The notes beneath the pieces were generated by a model. The model saw nothing but the letters and a program-made list of their open reading frames with translations. It was not told where the DNA came from and searched no databases. The translations under genes were made by a program, and so were the position numbers. 50,671 bases of DNA from the IMG/VR virus record IMGVR_UViG_3300034096_000665, positions 1 to 50,671 of that record. One strand, 5' to 3'. The stretch comes from a virus. Positions 16,768 to 28,800 of the stretch are shown here, piece by piece (position 1 is the stretch's first letter; every line of letters starts with the position of its first letter).

Positions 16768-19722
16768 ATGAGTACTTATCTACAGGGCGTAACCGATTAT
16801 ATACCTCAGTTTCAACCATTTCAACCTGATTTAAACTTTTATGCAAATGCATTGCAGACTAAGCAAAATCAATATGATACAAACTATAAAGCATTAAACA
16901 ATGTTTATGGTCAATATTTTTATGCAGATTTAACTCATGGAGATAACCTTAAGAAAAAAGATGAATTGATTAAAGCAATTGATTTTAATCTTAAACGTGT
17001 TTCTGGTTTAGATTTATCTCTTGAACAAAATGTTACTCAAGCTCAACAAGTATTTAAACCTTTCTATGAAGATAAACATCTTATGAAAGATATGGCTTGG
17101 ACTAAAAATATAAATAGTCAAAAAACATATGGAGCAGGTTTAAAAAATGCTAGAGATGAAAAGTTAAGAGCTCAATATTGGGATGCAGGTGTACGTGCTT
17201 TAGATTATAAAACTGAAGAATTTAAAAATGCTTCTCTTGAAGAAACAATGAATATTGGTAATGCTTCATATACTCCTTATGTTAATGTAATGGAGAAAGC
17301 TCAAAAGATTGCTAAAGATTCAGGTTTATCAGTTGAAACTGTTGATTTTAGTCCTGATGGAAAATGGATTGTTAAAACTAAAAACGGTGAACAATTAATA
17401 CCTAAGTTATCTCATTTATTTGAAGCAACTCTTGGATCTGATCCAGCTGTAATAGATGTATACAAAACTCAAGCATATGTAAATAGAAAAGATTACGCTT
17501 ATTCTAATGCTGCACAATTTGGTGGAGATCAGAATGCTGCTGAAATGAGTTATTTATCTGAAAGCTATAAAATGCTTAAAGCTGAGAATGAAGCAAGATT
17601 AGCTAAACTACAAAACAACAGTAAAGTATATGATAAAAAAGCTGCTGATGTTGAAAAGTCTATAGAAGAAGGTGATGCAACACCAGAATCTAATGACTAT
17701 TTAACAAGATTACAAGAAGCAAAACAAGTAAATAACACACTATTAACAAATACTGATAATAATGTAAATTCATTATCTGAAAGATCAGGTACTTTAACAA
17801 CAAGCACCGGATTTGAAAATCCTTATGGTGATGTTGAATCATTAAGATGGAAAGTTGATAATGCAATGGCATCTAGATTAATGCAAAAAGATCTTGGTGA
17901 AGCAGCTAATGTGTTTGCTTTTAAAGATGCTAAACAAGATATTAATGCAAATCCATATGCAGTACAACAAATAGCTCATCAATATAGAATGCAAGAAGTT
18001 GCTTCTGCTAATGCTAGTAGAGAAAAAGCAGCAAACATTGCACGTCAAACTGAAATTGATAAAGAAAGAGTTGCAACAGGTGCATGGGAATGGGATAGAG
18101 ATCCAAATAGTTCAACATATAATCAAGCAATACCTAGAGATGAAGCTAATTTACTTACTGTAGCTAAAAAAAGTAAAGGTACATCAACTGATATTGTAAA
18201 CTTAAATGAGCAATCAGCTAAATATACAAGTAATCAAATTACTGATAAAGTAGTACCATACGTTACTAACATGCTTGTATCAATTAGAGAATTACAAAAA
18301 CAAGGTAAATTATCTAACAGTGATATAAAAACTATATTTGGTAATACAGGTATGAGTGCAGAAAAATTAAATGCACAATTGCAATCTGATCCTTATAAGT
18401 TAATTACAAAAACATTAGGTACAACTAAGTTAAAACAAATTACAAATGGTTTCCAACAAGTAATTAAACAGAATTATAATAAAGGTATAAAAGGATTTGA
18501 TGCTGTTGGTCAACAAATGAGTAGTTATAACATAGATTTAAATGATTACTATACTTATGTTTCTGACTTACAAAACTGGAGAAAAGAATCTAAAGATGCA
18601 GTTGTAGATTATGTTAAAAGTACTATTGATAAAGATATAAAAGGTTATGTTGATAAGATGTATGATAAAAATGGTAATTTATTATCTGAGTCTGAATTTA
18701 ACAAAATATTTGGTTTTGTATCAAGTAGTCCAAATTCAGAAGTAATACAGGTTGGTAGTCAACCGTTAATGGGTGGATCTGGTAAAGGTTTTAATAGTAC
18801 ACAAGATTACACAAAATCAAAAATGTCACCTGGAAAAAGTGTTAGTCCATATAAAGAACTTAAAAGAGCAATTCACAAAGCATATGGTTCAACTAATGTA
18901 AAGTTTACTTCCGCACCTCCACAATTAACATCTATTGGTCAATTTAAAGATGCAGGATTAACTACTATTGGTGAGCATGGTGTGCAAGTATATCCAGATG
19001 ATAAAACTTCAGCTGGTGCTTTTGGATGGGAAACTTTTAAAAATGATTTTAATAATCTTGATTTTGATGCTGATGCAGATGTATCATTTGTTGGACCTAC
19101 AACAACTGGTGCAAAAAGAAACAAAGAAGGTAAATTATTAATACAAGAAATGTTTAAAGAGACATCTGAACCAGGAGGAAAGTTTAGAGGTTTCAGACTT
19201 GCAGCTCAACCATTAGCACAAAATAAAGCTGGTAAAGGAGCAATGATTATTTATCCAGATTCTGAATGGTTAAAGAAACATACATATACTGAAAGTGGTG
19301 AGGGAGAAAACTATAAAAAAGGTCCTGGTATCATTAGTGCAAAGTTAGCTAGATATATTGCAGAAAATGGTATATCTATTACTGCTGATGAAAGAAAATG
19401 GAAAAACAGTATTTATGAAGCTACAAAAATAACTCCATTTGAAGCACATGTAAATTATAGTAAAGGTCCTGTTACAATTAATGATCCTAATGATGATCTT
19501 AATATGAACAGTATCACATTTGAAAAAGATAATATACTTGGTGGATACAGTTACAATTTTAAATTTAAACAATGGGATCCTCAAAAAAATGCATATATTC
19601 AAAAAGAAGTAGCAGATCATGTTTATACTGGACAAGAATTAGAAAATGCAAGAGTTCTTGCATATAGATCATGGCCAGTATCTAACAAATCAAATAATGA
19701 AATCTTTAACAGTAATAGATAA
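16768..19722 (+). CDS. Cargo-region virion protein (984 aa), function unknown
   Basis: The N-terminus contains DYIPQFQPFQPDLNFYANAL followed by QTKQNQYDTNYKALNNVYGQ, a segment I associate with internal virion proteins of crAss-like and related Bacteroidota phages. Helical, probably coiled regions lie near 255-300 and 385-430. The C-terminal half (about 670-960) is more beta-rich, with WETFKNDFNNLDFDADADV and GGYSYNFKFKQWD. I see no catalytic motif, signal peptide or membrane segment. It has no cysteine in 984 residues. It follows a candidate promoter and overlaps the start of the 2,030-aa gene by one base, so it is probably made with the giant cargo proteins and may bind or chaperone them. 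Confidence 0.5.
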   Translation: MSTYLQGVTDYIPQFQPFQPDLNFYANALQTKQNQYDTNYKALNNVYGQYFYADLTHGDNLKKKDELIKAIDFNLKRVSGLDLSLEQNVTQAQQVFKPFYEDKHLMKDMAWTKNINSQKTYGAGLKNARDEKLRAQYWDAGVRALDYKTEEFKNASLEETMNIGNASYTPYVNVMEKAQKIAKDSGLSVETVDFSPDGKWIVKTKNGEQLIPKLSHLFEATLGSDPAVIDVYKTQAYVNRKDYAYSNAAQFGGDQNAAEMSYLSESYKMLKAENEARLAKLQNNSKVYDKKAADVEKSIEEGDATPESNDYLTRLQEAKQVNNTLLTNTDNNVNSLSERSGTLTTSTGFENPYGDVESLRWKVDNAMASRLMQKDLGEAANVFAFKDAKQDINANPYAVQQIAHQYRMQEVASANASREKAANIARQTEIDKERVATGAWEWDRDPNSSTYNQAIPRDEANLLTVAKKSKGTSTDIVNLNEQSAKYTSNQITDKVVPYVTNMLVSIRELQKQGKLSNSDIKTIFGNTGMSAEKLNAQLQSDPYKLITKTLGTTKLKQITNGFQQVIKQNYNKGIKGFDAVGQQMSSYNIDLNDYYTYVSDLQNWRKESKDAVVDYVKSTIDKDIKGYVDKMYDKNGNLLSESEFNKIFGFVSSSPNSEVIQVGSQPLMGGSGKGFNSTQDYTKSKMSPGKSVSPYKELKRAIHKAYGSTNVKFTSAPPQLTSIGQFKDAGLTTIGEHGVQVYPDDKTSAGAFGWETFKNDFNNLDFDADADVSFVGPTTTGAKRNKEGKLLIQEMFKETSEPGGKFRGFRLAAQPLAQNKAGKGAMIIYPDSEWLKKHTYTESGEGENYKKGPGIISAKLARYIAENGISITADERKWKNSIYEATKITPFEAHVNYSKGPVTINDPNDDLNMNSITFEKDNILGGYSYNFKFKQWDPQKNAYIQKEVADHVYTGQELENARVLAYRSWPVSNKSNNEIFNSNR

Positions 19723-22700
19723 TGGAAAATAATAACTCATTAGATCCACTAGGTCCAGAATTTGGCCGTATTAATGCACCAGCAATTGATTCTAAAAGCT
19801 TAACTCCATTTGAAGGTGATACATTAAAAGATAATAAAATAAATTTTTTTCCTGTTACTGGACCATTATCTTCTACAAATCCAAGTATTGCAATACAAGA
19901 TGCTGTTACTGGACGTGCTCCACGTATACAAAGCAAAAATAATCCAAGAAAAGGGGTAACTGCAAGTCAAGTTGGAGATGCTTTTGCTCAAAACTTTAAA
20001 ATGGAACTTGCAGCAAATAGAGATAGAAATCAATATGCTAAAGTAAATGCATATAATGCTGGTCCATCTGGTAACTCTTTCTATAAAAGATATGCTGCGT
20101 TTGGTCAAAAGAAATTTGATGAGATAGGTTTTTCTCCATTGAGAGATAATGAGGCAATGTATAATGCCAATACATCATGGTCAGATAAGTTTGTTAGAAG
20201 TATGACTTATGGTTTAATACCATTAACAGCAAGAGGATTTATTTCTGGTCCAAAGAGTTTAATAAAAATGATGCAAGGTGATTTTAGTACAGACCTTGAA
20301 GATGCAAGAATAAATGCTGAAGCTAGTGCAATTGGACAAGATACATCAAAAGGCTTAGGAGCATTCTTTAACAACACTGCAATGAGTTTTGGTTATACAG
20401 CAGGTATAATTGCTGAATCAATATTAGAAGAAGTTGCAGGTGCGTTGCTTTCACCATTAACAGGAGGGGGTTCTTTCTTTGCAGCTACAGCAAACAATGC
20501 TAGAAAAATTGGTAAAATAGGTGAAGCAATTGATATGGCAGTAGATGGATACAAAGCTGTTAATCAAACACTTAAGGAAGCAAACAATATTAATGGTGCT
20601 AGAAAAATGTGGAAAGCAGCGGAAAATATTAATGCAAGTAAGATAACTAAGTTTATAAATCCATTTGAAAATACATTTGATGCAATAGTTGGTATAGGTA
20701 AAAATACTGATAACTTAACAGGATTAGCAAGATTATCACAAAGTACAAGTAGAACAGCTGGTGGACTATTTAGAGATGTAAGGAATATCAATATGGCATT
20801 AGCTGAGGCACGTCTTGAAGGTGGTTTAGTAGAAAATGAACTATATGATAAAGCTTATGATGCATTTTATTTAAAAAATAAAAGAGCACCAAATGATGAT
20901 GAGCAATATCAAATGACTAAGACTGCAAAAGAAGCAGGTATGCATACATTAATGTGGAATACAGGTTTAATTCTTGCATCAAATAAAATAGTTATTCCTA
21001 ATTTATTAAAATCAGGAGTATCTAAAAGAGCTTTACAATCTAAACTTGATGATGTATATTCATTTAAAGGTGGTAAAGTAGTACTTGAAAAAACATTTAA
21101 AGAAGGTAAAAAAATTGCTAATGGTACATTTACATATGTAGAAGATTCATTTAAAAACTCACTTAAAGGATTTAAAAAAGCTCCTGTAATGACAACAGCT
21201 AAAATAGCTGGAAAATACCTTAAAGGAAACTTAATGGAGGGTGTACAAGAGAATTTACAAGATGTAATATCCACATCTAATGAAGAATACTATTTAACTG
21301 CATATAAAAATAAAGAATTAGGAGCACATTTATATAACAAGTCTCTTGATTCTTTAATGTACAATGGAGTTAAAAATCAATTTTCAGCTCAAGGTTTTGA
21401 AACATTTTCTTCTGGTTTATTAATGGGATTATTTTCTGGAGGCTTAAATCTTTTAAAAGGTGGATTTGATTATGGATATAATAATACATTTAATAAAGAA
21501 AAGTATCAAGAGTATAAAGAAACAAGAGAGAAACACGGTAAAGAAGTTGCTCAACAGTTAACAGCATTATACAATACTCCATCACAATTCTTTAACTCAA
21601 GAATATTTAATTATGGTACACAAAATAATATCATAACTGAAATAGATGACGCTGATACTAAGAAAGCAAAAGATGAATTAGCTAGAGCATTTGTTACTCA
21701 AGTAACTACTGCATTAAATACTAATACTCTTAATTATTTTAAAGATCATATTGCATCATTTAAAGAGTTAACTCAAGAGGAATATGAGGAAGCATTTGGT
21801 TTTGAAAAAGGTACAGGTACTAATCAACAAGAAAAAATTGATAGCATATTAGCCAATGTTGATTCAGTACAAAAAGCTTATACTTATGCAATGGATAGAT
21901 TTAAAGATCCAATTGATTTAAGTGATTATAAAGAAGGTACACCTGAGTATGAAGATGCTGATATGTTAAAAAATGCATGGAGACAAGGTATAAATAGTTA
22001 TGTTTTTAAAAACCATGCATTTATGAATGCTACTAAGAGAATGACAGATATCTCTGGTAGTATATTAAATAATCCTTCAATGAAAAACATGTCTCAATTA
22101 GACATGAATTTTATACTAGACCCTTCTAATATTGGTAATGAAATAGATTTACTTAATTCAGAAATAGAAACATTAAAGCAAGCTACTGATAAAAAATCTA
22201 AAGATGACTTACTAAAAAAACAAAAAAGAGTAACTGCACTTGAAGACTTTGCTGCTGCTCATAAACAATATGAGTCAAGACCTTCTAAAGTTAAAGTTGC
22301 AAATGCAGTATTTGAAGAAATAAAAAAACAAAACAACTTAGAAGAATTAACTAATGAGCAAAAGCTGCAAATACTAGAAGAAAACAAAGACAAATTAAAA
22401 GAGGTTTTTGGTGAAGAGTTGAGTGATTCTGAAATTGAACACATACTTGATGCAGAAAAAGGTGAGACATTGTTAAATTCTAAATTAGAAATAGCTTACA
22501 AAAACTATTTAAAAAATACAAATGGTATTGATCCATCATATGTATTTGATACTGATATTGATAATAGTTTTGTGACACTTAAACATTATTATGAATTATA
22601 TAAAGAATCAAAACAACTTGTAGAACAAATAAACCTATTACATGATCCTCAAGGATTCATGGATCATATTGATAAAACTCGTGTATGGATGAGTAACATG

Positions 22701-25700
22701 TATAATAATAGACAGGATTATTATATAGATATGGTTAATAAACAAATGGCAGCTCTTGAAAGTAATGAGTTATTAAATAGATTAGCTGACATGAATATTT
22801 TCATAGATCTTGATGAGTTTCAAGACTTTATGGAAAATGGTACACCACCAAAAGAATTCTTTGATCAGACAACTAAACAAGTTGTTCCAATTGGTAGTGA
22901 AAAATATAAAGAATTATTTTTTAAATTATTTCAAGCTAAAGCATTAAGAGAAAAAAATGTAAAACAAGAAACACTTGATGAAAAGTTACAAGTTCAAATT
23001 GATAAGCTTAACGTAGCTGAACAAATAGAACTTGATGCATTAGAAAAAGTTGAAGTAAAAACTAAAGGTAATACTGTTAAAAAAGATGATTTGACAATTA
23101 AAGACATTGCTGTTGCAGTTGCATTAGGTGAATATGTAGATATTACAGATGCTAGTAACGGTAATGTTATCACTCTTTATAGTTCTGAGCAAGGTTTAAG
23201 AAGTAATGATAATGATGGTGACTTAATATCAATTAAAGATGTTACATCTAAATTTTCTCAATTTACTACATATAAGATTGAATTTAAATCTGACCCAGAA
23301 CAAGTAAAAGTTATTAATGAAAAATACAATAAACTTAAAGAAGAAACAATAGCAAAATATAATGCTGAAAAAGAAAAAAATGAGTTAAAGGTATATTCTA
23401 TTAATACACCACTTAACCAATTTCCTAAAGATTTATATAAGCAGTTACAAGATGCATATAACGAATCTGAAGAAGCACAATCAGTAGATACTCTTGATTT
23501 AGAAGATGAAGACATTGAGATAATGTTTTCTAATTTTATATTAAAAAATCCTGTTGCAAAAGAGATTATTGATGCATATAATGCAAAAAATGAAGAGGAA
23601 GTACAAAATGAAAAGTCAGGTGCTATTGATGAGTTTGATTTCCAACAAGGTAAAAAAACTGTTAATACATCTAAGTATACTACTGATCAATTAACTGCAA
23701 TAGTTGCACAATTAAAATTATTAAAAGATGCTGAAAAAGAGATAGTTAAAAAAGAAATCTACTCTACATTGATTAATAAGTTTGAAAAATTAATTGCAAC
23801 ACGTAAAGGAAAAGAGTTTACTCCAGAAGTGCAAGAGATGATCAAAACACTAGAAGAGAAACTACTTGCTCAACAAAAAAATATAGAAAAAATAAATGAG
23901 GACAATTATAAAGTTAAGTCTACAGGTGTATTGCTTGAAAGAGTAACTAACTTTCTAAAAAAACTTAAAAAAGGTTTATTTAAATATAAAGGTGTAGCTA
24001 CAATTGCAAAAGCATTTAATAATTCAATTGATAGAATTGGTTTAAATAAAGAAAGTATAGATGACTTTGTAAATGAGTTAGATGACACTTTATTTAAATT
24101 AAAAAAATCTGGATACACAAAAGATACAGTTGATGGTATTAATTCAACATCTGATATACTTAGAACTTATTTAAATAACATATTAGAGAATAAAGAGAAC
24201 CAACCTGTTAAAAGTAAAAAAGCTTTATTACTTGATATACAAAAATTTATAGCTGATAATGTATATGTTTATACTCAGGTAGCTGGTACATACTTAGATG
24301 AACAACTAAGAAACTTTTTTACTCCTGGTAGTGTACCAAAGTTTGATGAGTCTAAAATTACAAGAGAAGCATATGATGAATTATTTGGTGCAGATAGTTT
24401 TATTAGACCTTTAAAGAAAAAAATAGACTCAGGTGAATTATATGTATTAGCAAATAACATTAAAGTATTTGATGAAGAAACTGGTGTAGCTGGTGAGATA
24501 GATTTACTACTTATTGATAAAGAAGGTAAACTACAGATAATAGATTTTAAAACAGGTGATCAAGAAAAGTGGAATGGTTTTGTTAATAAAACTGAATCTG
24601 GGTTAAATAAGCTTGATGAATATACTTTACAACAATACACATATGCAAGATTGTTGAAAAAAATGACAGGTTTAGATGCTGAAATAAATATCATGCCTAT
24701 TGAGGTTACAATCAATCAAAAAGAGTATAGAATCTATTCAGTTAATCAACCAACTAATACAAAATTACTTGGTCTTGATAAGTGGTATTTTAAACTAGAT
24801 CCAAATTTTAATGATATTAAATCTAGAATAGATGCTAAGATTAAGATTGAGAAAAAAGATACAGGTAAACAAACACCACCTCCTGCAAGTAATCAATCTG
24901 ATATTGAAGCTAAAAAAGCTGATATAGAAAGAAGAAGACAAGAAGATTTAAACTTCAATAAAATTACAAAATCAAGTACAGGAATAAGTGCTCCTGCTTT
25001 GTGGAGTAGTTTAGCAGAAATTCAACAAAAGATAGAAAATGATTTCAAAGGAAATCCTTCACTTTCAATTTCTACATACATTAAAAACAATAAAGCTGTC
25101 TCCAAATACACACAAGAAAAAATAAATGAATTTAATCTAGCTTTAGAAAATGTAATCAATGCTAAATATGATGCAGAACTTGCTGCTTTAGAAAAGAGTA
25201 CTACAGAAACTACTGATCCTATATCAGATGAAGTGTATGACAACTTTATTGATTATGGTGTTGTACCACAAGAAATAATAAACTATATTGCTGATAAAAT
25301 AAAAAATAAAGAGCAGTTATCTGAAAGAGAGACAGCAATAGCTACTTATAAAACAGCAGAGATAAATAAAAGATTAGAAGAATTATACAAGTTAGAGCAA
25401 GAAAAAATCACAAAAGTATCTGAGCTTACACTTAAAAAAGGTGATACAGTAATTGTAGAAAACACAATCTTTGGTAAAAATGAAGGTATTGTTTTTGCAA
25501 ATAAAGGTGCTGTAATTACTGTACTTAAATCTACTGAAAAAGGTGTAACTTTTACATATAATAAAAGACAAAAAACCGTACCTTTGTCTGAGTTAGATAA
25601 GCATGTTACTACTATGCCTATTGCAAAAGCTAAAGAAGCTCAAAAGGCAGATGAAAAACTTGATGAAATAGATAAAGATATCATTGCAGAATCAAGTAAA

Positions 25701-25814
25701 ATTGTAAAAGATTTTATTAAAAAAGATGAAGCAATGACTAATGCACAAACAAAAGCTGATAATAAAAAATTAGCTGATATTTACAATGATTTATTAAATG
25801 ATTTAGATTGTTAA
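19722..25814 (+). CDS. Giant cargo protein with PD-(D/E)XK nuclease domain
   Basis: A 2,030-aa protein immediately upstream of the RNA polymerase gene. Residues 1-130 are polar. Residues 130-300 contain amphipathic, Gly/Ala-rich stretches (GLIPLTARGF, GAFFNNTAMSFGYTAGIIAE, EVAGALLSPLTGGG) that could contact membrane. Long charged helical regions cover about 600-1550. Residues 1560-1680 hold a RecB/Cas4-type nuclease core: GEIDLLLID with D1594, IIDFKTGD with D1608 and K1610, and the trailing helix LQQYTYARLL, so all three motifs are intact. A small beta domain (KKGDTVIVENTIFG and onward) lies near 1905-1965, then a Lys/Glu-rich tail. The only cysteine is the very last residue. In crAss-like phages the proteins at this position are virion cargo, so this nuclease may be injected with the polymerase. 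Confidence 0.7.
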   Translation: MENNNSLDPLGPEFGRINAPAIDSKSLTPFEGDTLKDNKINFFPVTGPLSSTNPSIAIQDAVTGRAPRIQSKNNPRKGVTASQVGDAFAQNFKMELAANRDRNQYAKVNAYNAGPSGNSFYKRYAAFGQKKFDEIGFSPLRDNEAMYNANTSWSDKFVRSMTYGLIPLTARGFISGPKSLIKMMQGDFSTDLEDARINAEASAIGQDTSKGLGAFFNNTAMSFGYTAGIIAESILEEVAGALLSPLTGGGSFFAATANNARKIGKIGEAIDMAVDGYKAVNQTLKEANNINGARKMWKAAENINASKITKFINPFENTFDAIVGIGKNTDNLTGLARLSQSTSRTAGGLFRDVRNINMALAEARLEGGLVENELYDKAYDAFYLKNKRAPNDDEQYQMTKTAKEAGMHTLMWNTGLILASNKIVIPNLLKSGVSKRALQSKLDDVYSFKGGKVVLEKTFKEGKKIANGTFTYVEDSFKNSLKGFKKAPVMTTAKIAGKYLKGNLMEGVQENLQDVISTSNEEYYLTAYKNKELGAHLYNKSLDSLMYNGVKNQFSAQGFETFSSGLLMGLFSGGLNLLKGGFDYGYNNTFNKEKYQEYKETREKHGKEVAQQLTALYNTPSQFFNSRIFNYGTQNNIITEIDDADTKKAKDELARAFVTQVTTALNTNTLNYFKDHIASFKELTQEEYEEAFGFEKGTGTNQQEKIDSILANVDSVQKAYTYAMDRFKDPIDLSDYKEGTPEYEDADMLKNAWRQGINSYVFKNHAFMNATKRMTDISGSILNNPSMKNMSQLDMNFILDPSNIGNEIDLLNSEIETLKQATDKKSKDDLLKKQKRVTALEDFAAAHKQYESRPSKVKVANAVFEEIKKQNNLEELTNEQKLQILEENKDKLKEVFGEELSDSEIEHILDAEKGETLLNSKLEIAYKNYLKNTNGIDPSYVFDTDIDNSFVTLKHYYELYKESKQLVEQINLLHDPQGFMDHIDKTRVWMSNMYNNRQDYYIDMVNKQMAALESNELLNRLADMNIFIDLDEFQDFMENGTPPKEFFDQTTKQVVPIGSEKYKELFFKLFQAKALREKNVKQETLDEKLQVQIDKLNVAEQIELDALEKVEVKTKGNTVKKDDLTIKDIAVAVALGEYVDITDASNGNVITLYSSEQGLRSNDNDGDLISIKDVTSKFSQFTTYKIEFKSDPEQVKVINEKYNKLKEETIAKYNAEKEKNELKVYSINTPLNQFPKDLYKQLQDAYNESEEAQSVDTLDLEDEDIEIMFSNFILKNPVAKEIIDAYNAKNEEEVQNEKSGAIDEFDFQQGKKTVNTSKYTTDQLTAIVAQLKLLKDAEKEIVKKEIYSTLINKFEKLIATRKGKEFTPEVQEMIKTLEEKLLAQQKNIEKINEDNYKVKSTGVLLERVTNFLKKLKKGLFKYKGVATIAKAFNNSIDRIGLNKESIDDFVNELDDTLFKLKKSGYTKDTVDGINSTSDILRTYLNNILENKENQPVKSKKALLLDIQKFIADNVYVYTQVAGTYLDEQLRNFFTPGSVPKFDESKITREAYDELFGADSFIRPLKKKIDSGELYVLANNIKVFDEETGVAGEIDLLLIDKEGKLQIIDFKTGDQEKWNGFVNKTESGLNKLDEYTLQQYTYARLLKKMTGLDAEINIMPIEVTINQKEYRIYSVNQPTNTKLLGLDKWYFKLDPNFNDIKSRIDAKIKIEKKDTGKQTPPPASNQSDIEAKKADIERRRQEDLNFNKITKSSTGISAPALWSSLAEIQQKIENDFKGNPSLSISTYIKNNKAVSKYTQEKINEFNLALENVINAKYDAELAALEKSTTETTDPISDEVYDNFIDYGVVPQEIINYIADKIKNKEQLSERETAIATYKTAEINKRLEELYKLEQEKITKVSELTLKKGDTVIVENTIFGKNEGIVFANKGAVITVLKSTEKGVTFTYNKRQKTVPLSELDKHVTTMPIAKAKEAQKADEKLDEIDKDIIAESSKIVKDFIKKDEAMTNAQTKADNKKLADIYNDLLNDLDC

Positions 25815-25818
25815 TACT

Positions 25819-28800
25819 ATGAAATTAAACTGTTCCTTATCAGAGACACAAGTTGAAAACTTATACATGGCTGTATATAAAGAGATGTTGCTTGCTAAAG
25901 AAGCAGGTAAAGCTTTTGATCCTGAGCCTTTTATGATTAATTTATTTGAGAAGATACAAAAGAAAAAAGATGTTAATGTAGCATCTACTTTTTTACAAGT
26001 TGTACCTACTTTAATGAAACAAGCTAGAGATCAAGAAGCATTAAAAGGTCTTGATTTTTCTTTAGATGCTAATCAAAAATTAATTGATGAGTTTAGAGAT
26101 ACTGATAATGGTTTACTTAAAACACTAAATTATTTTAGACCAACAGCTACATTAAAAGATTTAATGGTTAATGTTAGTATTCAAAAAAATATTATCAATG
26201 ATCCGGCAAATGTTACTGATGAGGAATTTGATGAAATAATTAATGATCCATTTAGATGGCAAGCAAATGATGCTTTCTCATCTACTATGCAAGAACTAGA
26301 GCCAAGAAAACCTGAAGATAAAGATAAACAAGGTAAAGAAAAAAAAGATCCTAATAAAATTACAATATACAAAACTATAAGAAGAATAAGATTAGAGGCT
26401 AAACAAGAAACGGCTTTAAGCCCTTTAACTTACCAAGGTGTAAATATTTATCTTAGACCTGTAATGTTATCTACTCTTAATGCTACTGAAACATTAGATG
26501 CAACTACTGTTGCACATATTATTAGAAGTAATAGTATGGTAGATCAGGGTACAGCTGATCCAAATGTTACTCAAGCTAAAGATATTGTTGTACTTGTTTT
26601 ATCTGATCAATCAGGTAATGCAATACATTTTGACAATCAAGGTTCAATAACATCAAAAGAAAATGGTGGTCAACCTGTATATCAATTCTTAAGAGATGTA
26701 AGAAATGTTGAAGGGTCAGATAAATTAAGAGTTACTGATATATATGGTATTGAGGATAGAATCCTTTCTCCTGCAGATATAATTGAGAGAGCTGCAAATC
26801 AAGTTAAAATGAGTGTAGAATCTTGGGTAAAATCACAAGGTACTACATATGAAAAAATGCTTGAGTCAGTTGAAAAACAACAACAAGAACAATTTGAAGA
26901 GTTAAAAAAATTAAGAGACAAGGTACGCGCTGGTGACAATACTATATTGTTAGATATAACAGGTATATCTGCAGGTATTGCTGATATATTTGGTATTGGA
27001 GAATCTGCTACACTTAATTCATTATTAAATGAGTTTAAGATACCATATCAAGAAATGCAAATTCAAATATTACCAGGAGATGAAAATTCAATGGCTGCTG
27101 TATATGTTGATGGTGTATTTTATAAAATTGATAGACCAAATCTTAAAGAAGAATATATTAAACAAATTGCAGCTGTGTTATTGGATCCTAGTTTATCTAA
27201 TAAACAAAAAAATGATTTTTATTTGCAATTTACATCAAATGCAATTACTACACAAAGAAGAAAATTATTTGTAAATTATAATGATACAAATAATACTTTA
27301 ACTGTATTATACAGAACAGGTCCTGGTAAAACTACTGAATTAATTTTATCTGATCCTGCAGCTGAACAAATCATTATTGATAGCTTACTTAAAGAAACTA
27401 TAAAAGATAATGGTAAAACATTTGCTACCAATTTAAACTTTAATGATGACTTGTTAAAAGGAGAAAAAACTTTTTATACATATGATACTGTAAATAAAAA
27501 ACTTGTACCAACATCATATAAAGAATTTCTTTATAATTTAAATTTAAACATTACAAGCACATCAGAAAAAACAACTGATAAAAAAGGTGAGACAACTAAC
27601 CCGTACTTTGTATTTCAAGTATCTAATAGTTTTATAGAGAGTCTTAGACAATCTGAAAAAGAAGTTAATGCTGATACAAGATCACTTATAAGAAGAACTA
27701 AAGATAAATTAGTAACTAAGCTTAAAAAAAATAATAAATTAGCAGGTAAAATTAGAAGTGCTAAAGCTCTTACTGATGCAACATTTTATATGACTATAGA
27801 TGGTGTACTAGTAGAAGGTAGATACAATAAAGGTGTATCATCTAAAAATATTAAAATAGATGATGATGTAACATTTATTGTTGCTGATGAACAGTATGGA
27901 AAAAAATTATATAGAGATGTAATATCTATATATGATGCAAATAATAATAAAATTGGTGTTGTAAGTGAAACCGATTTTCAAGCTGGTGAAACACAAAGAA
28001 CACCTGAACAAGTAAAAGAAGCTGCAATAGAAGCTGATAAAGAATATACAAGTAAAGAAAATGTAAGTACACCCGAAGATAATACAGGTATAGATGATTT
28101 ATTATCTATGCTACCTAGATCTAGTAAGCTACCAAATAATGTAACTCAAGAAGAGATTGATGCAGCTAAAGAATGGTGGGAAAATTCTCCATTATCTAAG
28201 TTGATTAAGCTTGAGCACATGGCTAACATAGTTAACTCTGATGTTTATGCAAGATTTATTATAGCTGGTAAAAGATTAGAAGATACAGCAATACAATTAG
28301 ATACTGCTACTGGAAGTTCTGCAGTAGATTTATACCATGAAGCATGGCATGGATTCTCTCAATTGTTTTTAACTAAAAAACAAAAGACAAAGTTATATGC
28401 TGAAACAAGAAAAAGATTAAATAAATATGATCTTTCTCCAATGGAGGTAGAAGAAATACTTGCTGAAGAGTATAGAGAATATGCTAAAAATCCTAAAACT
28501 GTAGGTGATGCACCTGTAAGAAATACTATATTCAGAAGAATATGGAATTTTATTAAAGCACTATTTGGTAAAAGATCTACTCAAGAAGATTTATTTGAGA
28601 GATTATTTTTTGCTGGTAAGAATCCTAAACTTTTAAACAAATTTACTCCACTTGTTGATAATGCAATGTTTAATAAATTAAACAGAGCTAGAGGAGTAAT
28701 GAATACAGAGACAAAAGAATTAGTATTAAACTATCAAGATAGTCTTAAAGTATCTAATCAACTTGACTCAGCATTATCTGAATTTATTGATAAAGTATAT

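Noticed and set aside
20909-21274. 121-codon minus-strand frame within the 2,030-aa gene
   Set aside because: No plausible domain, fully internal to a well-supported gene, and no promoter or neighbour on that strand.
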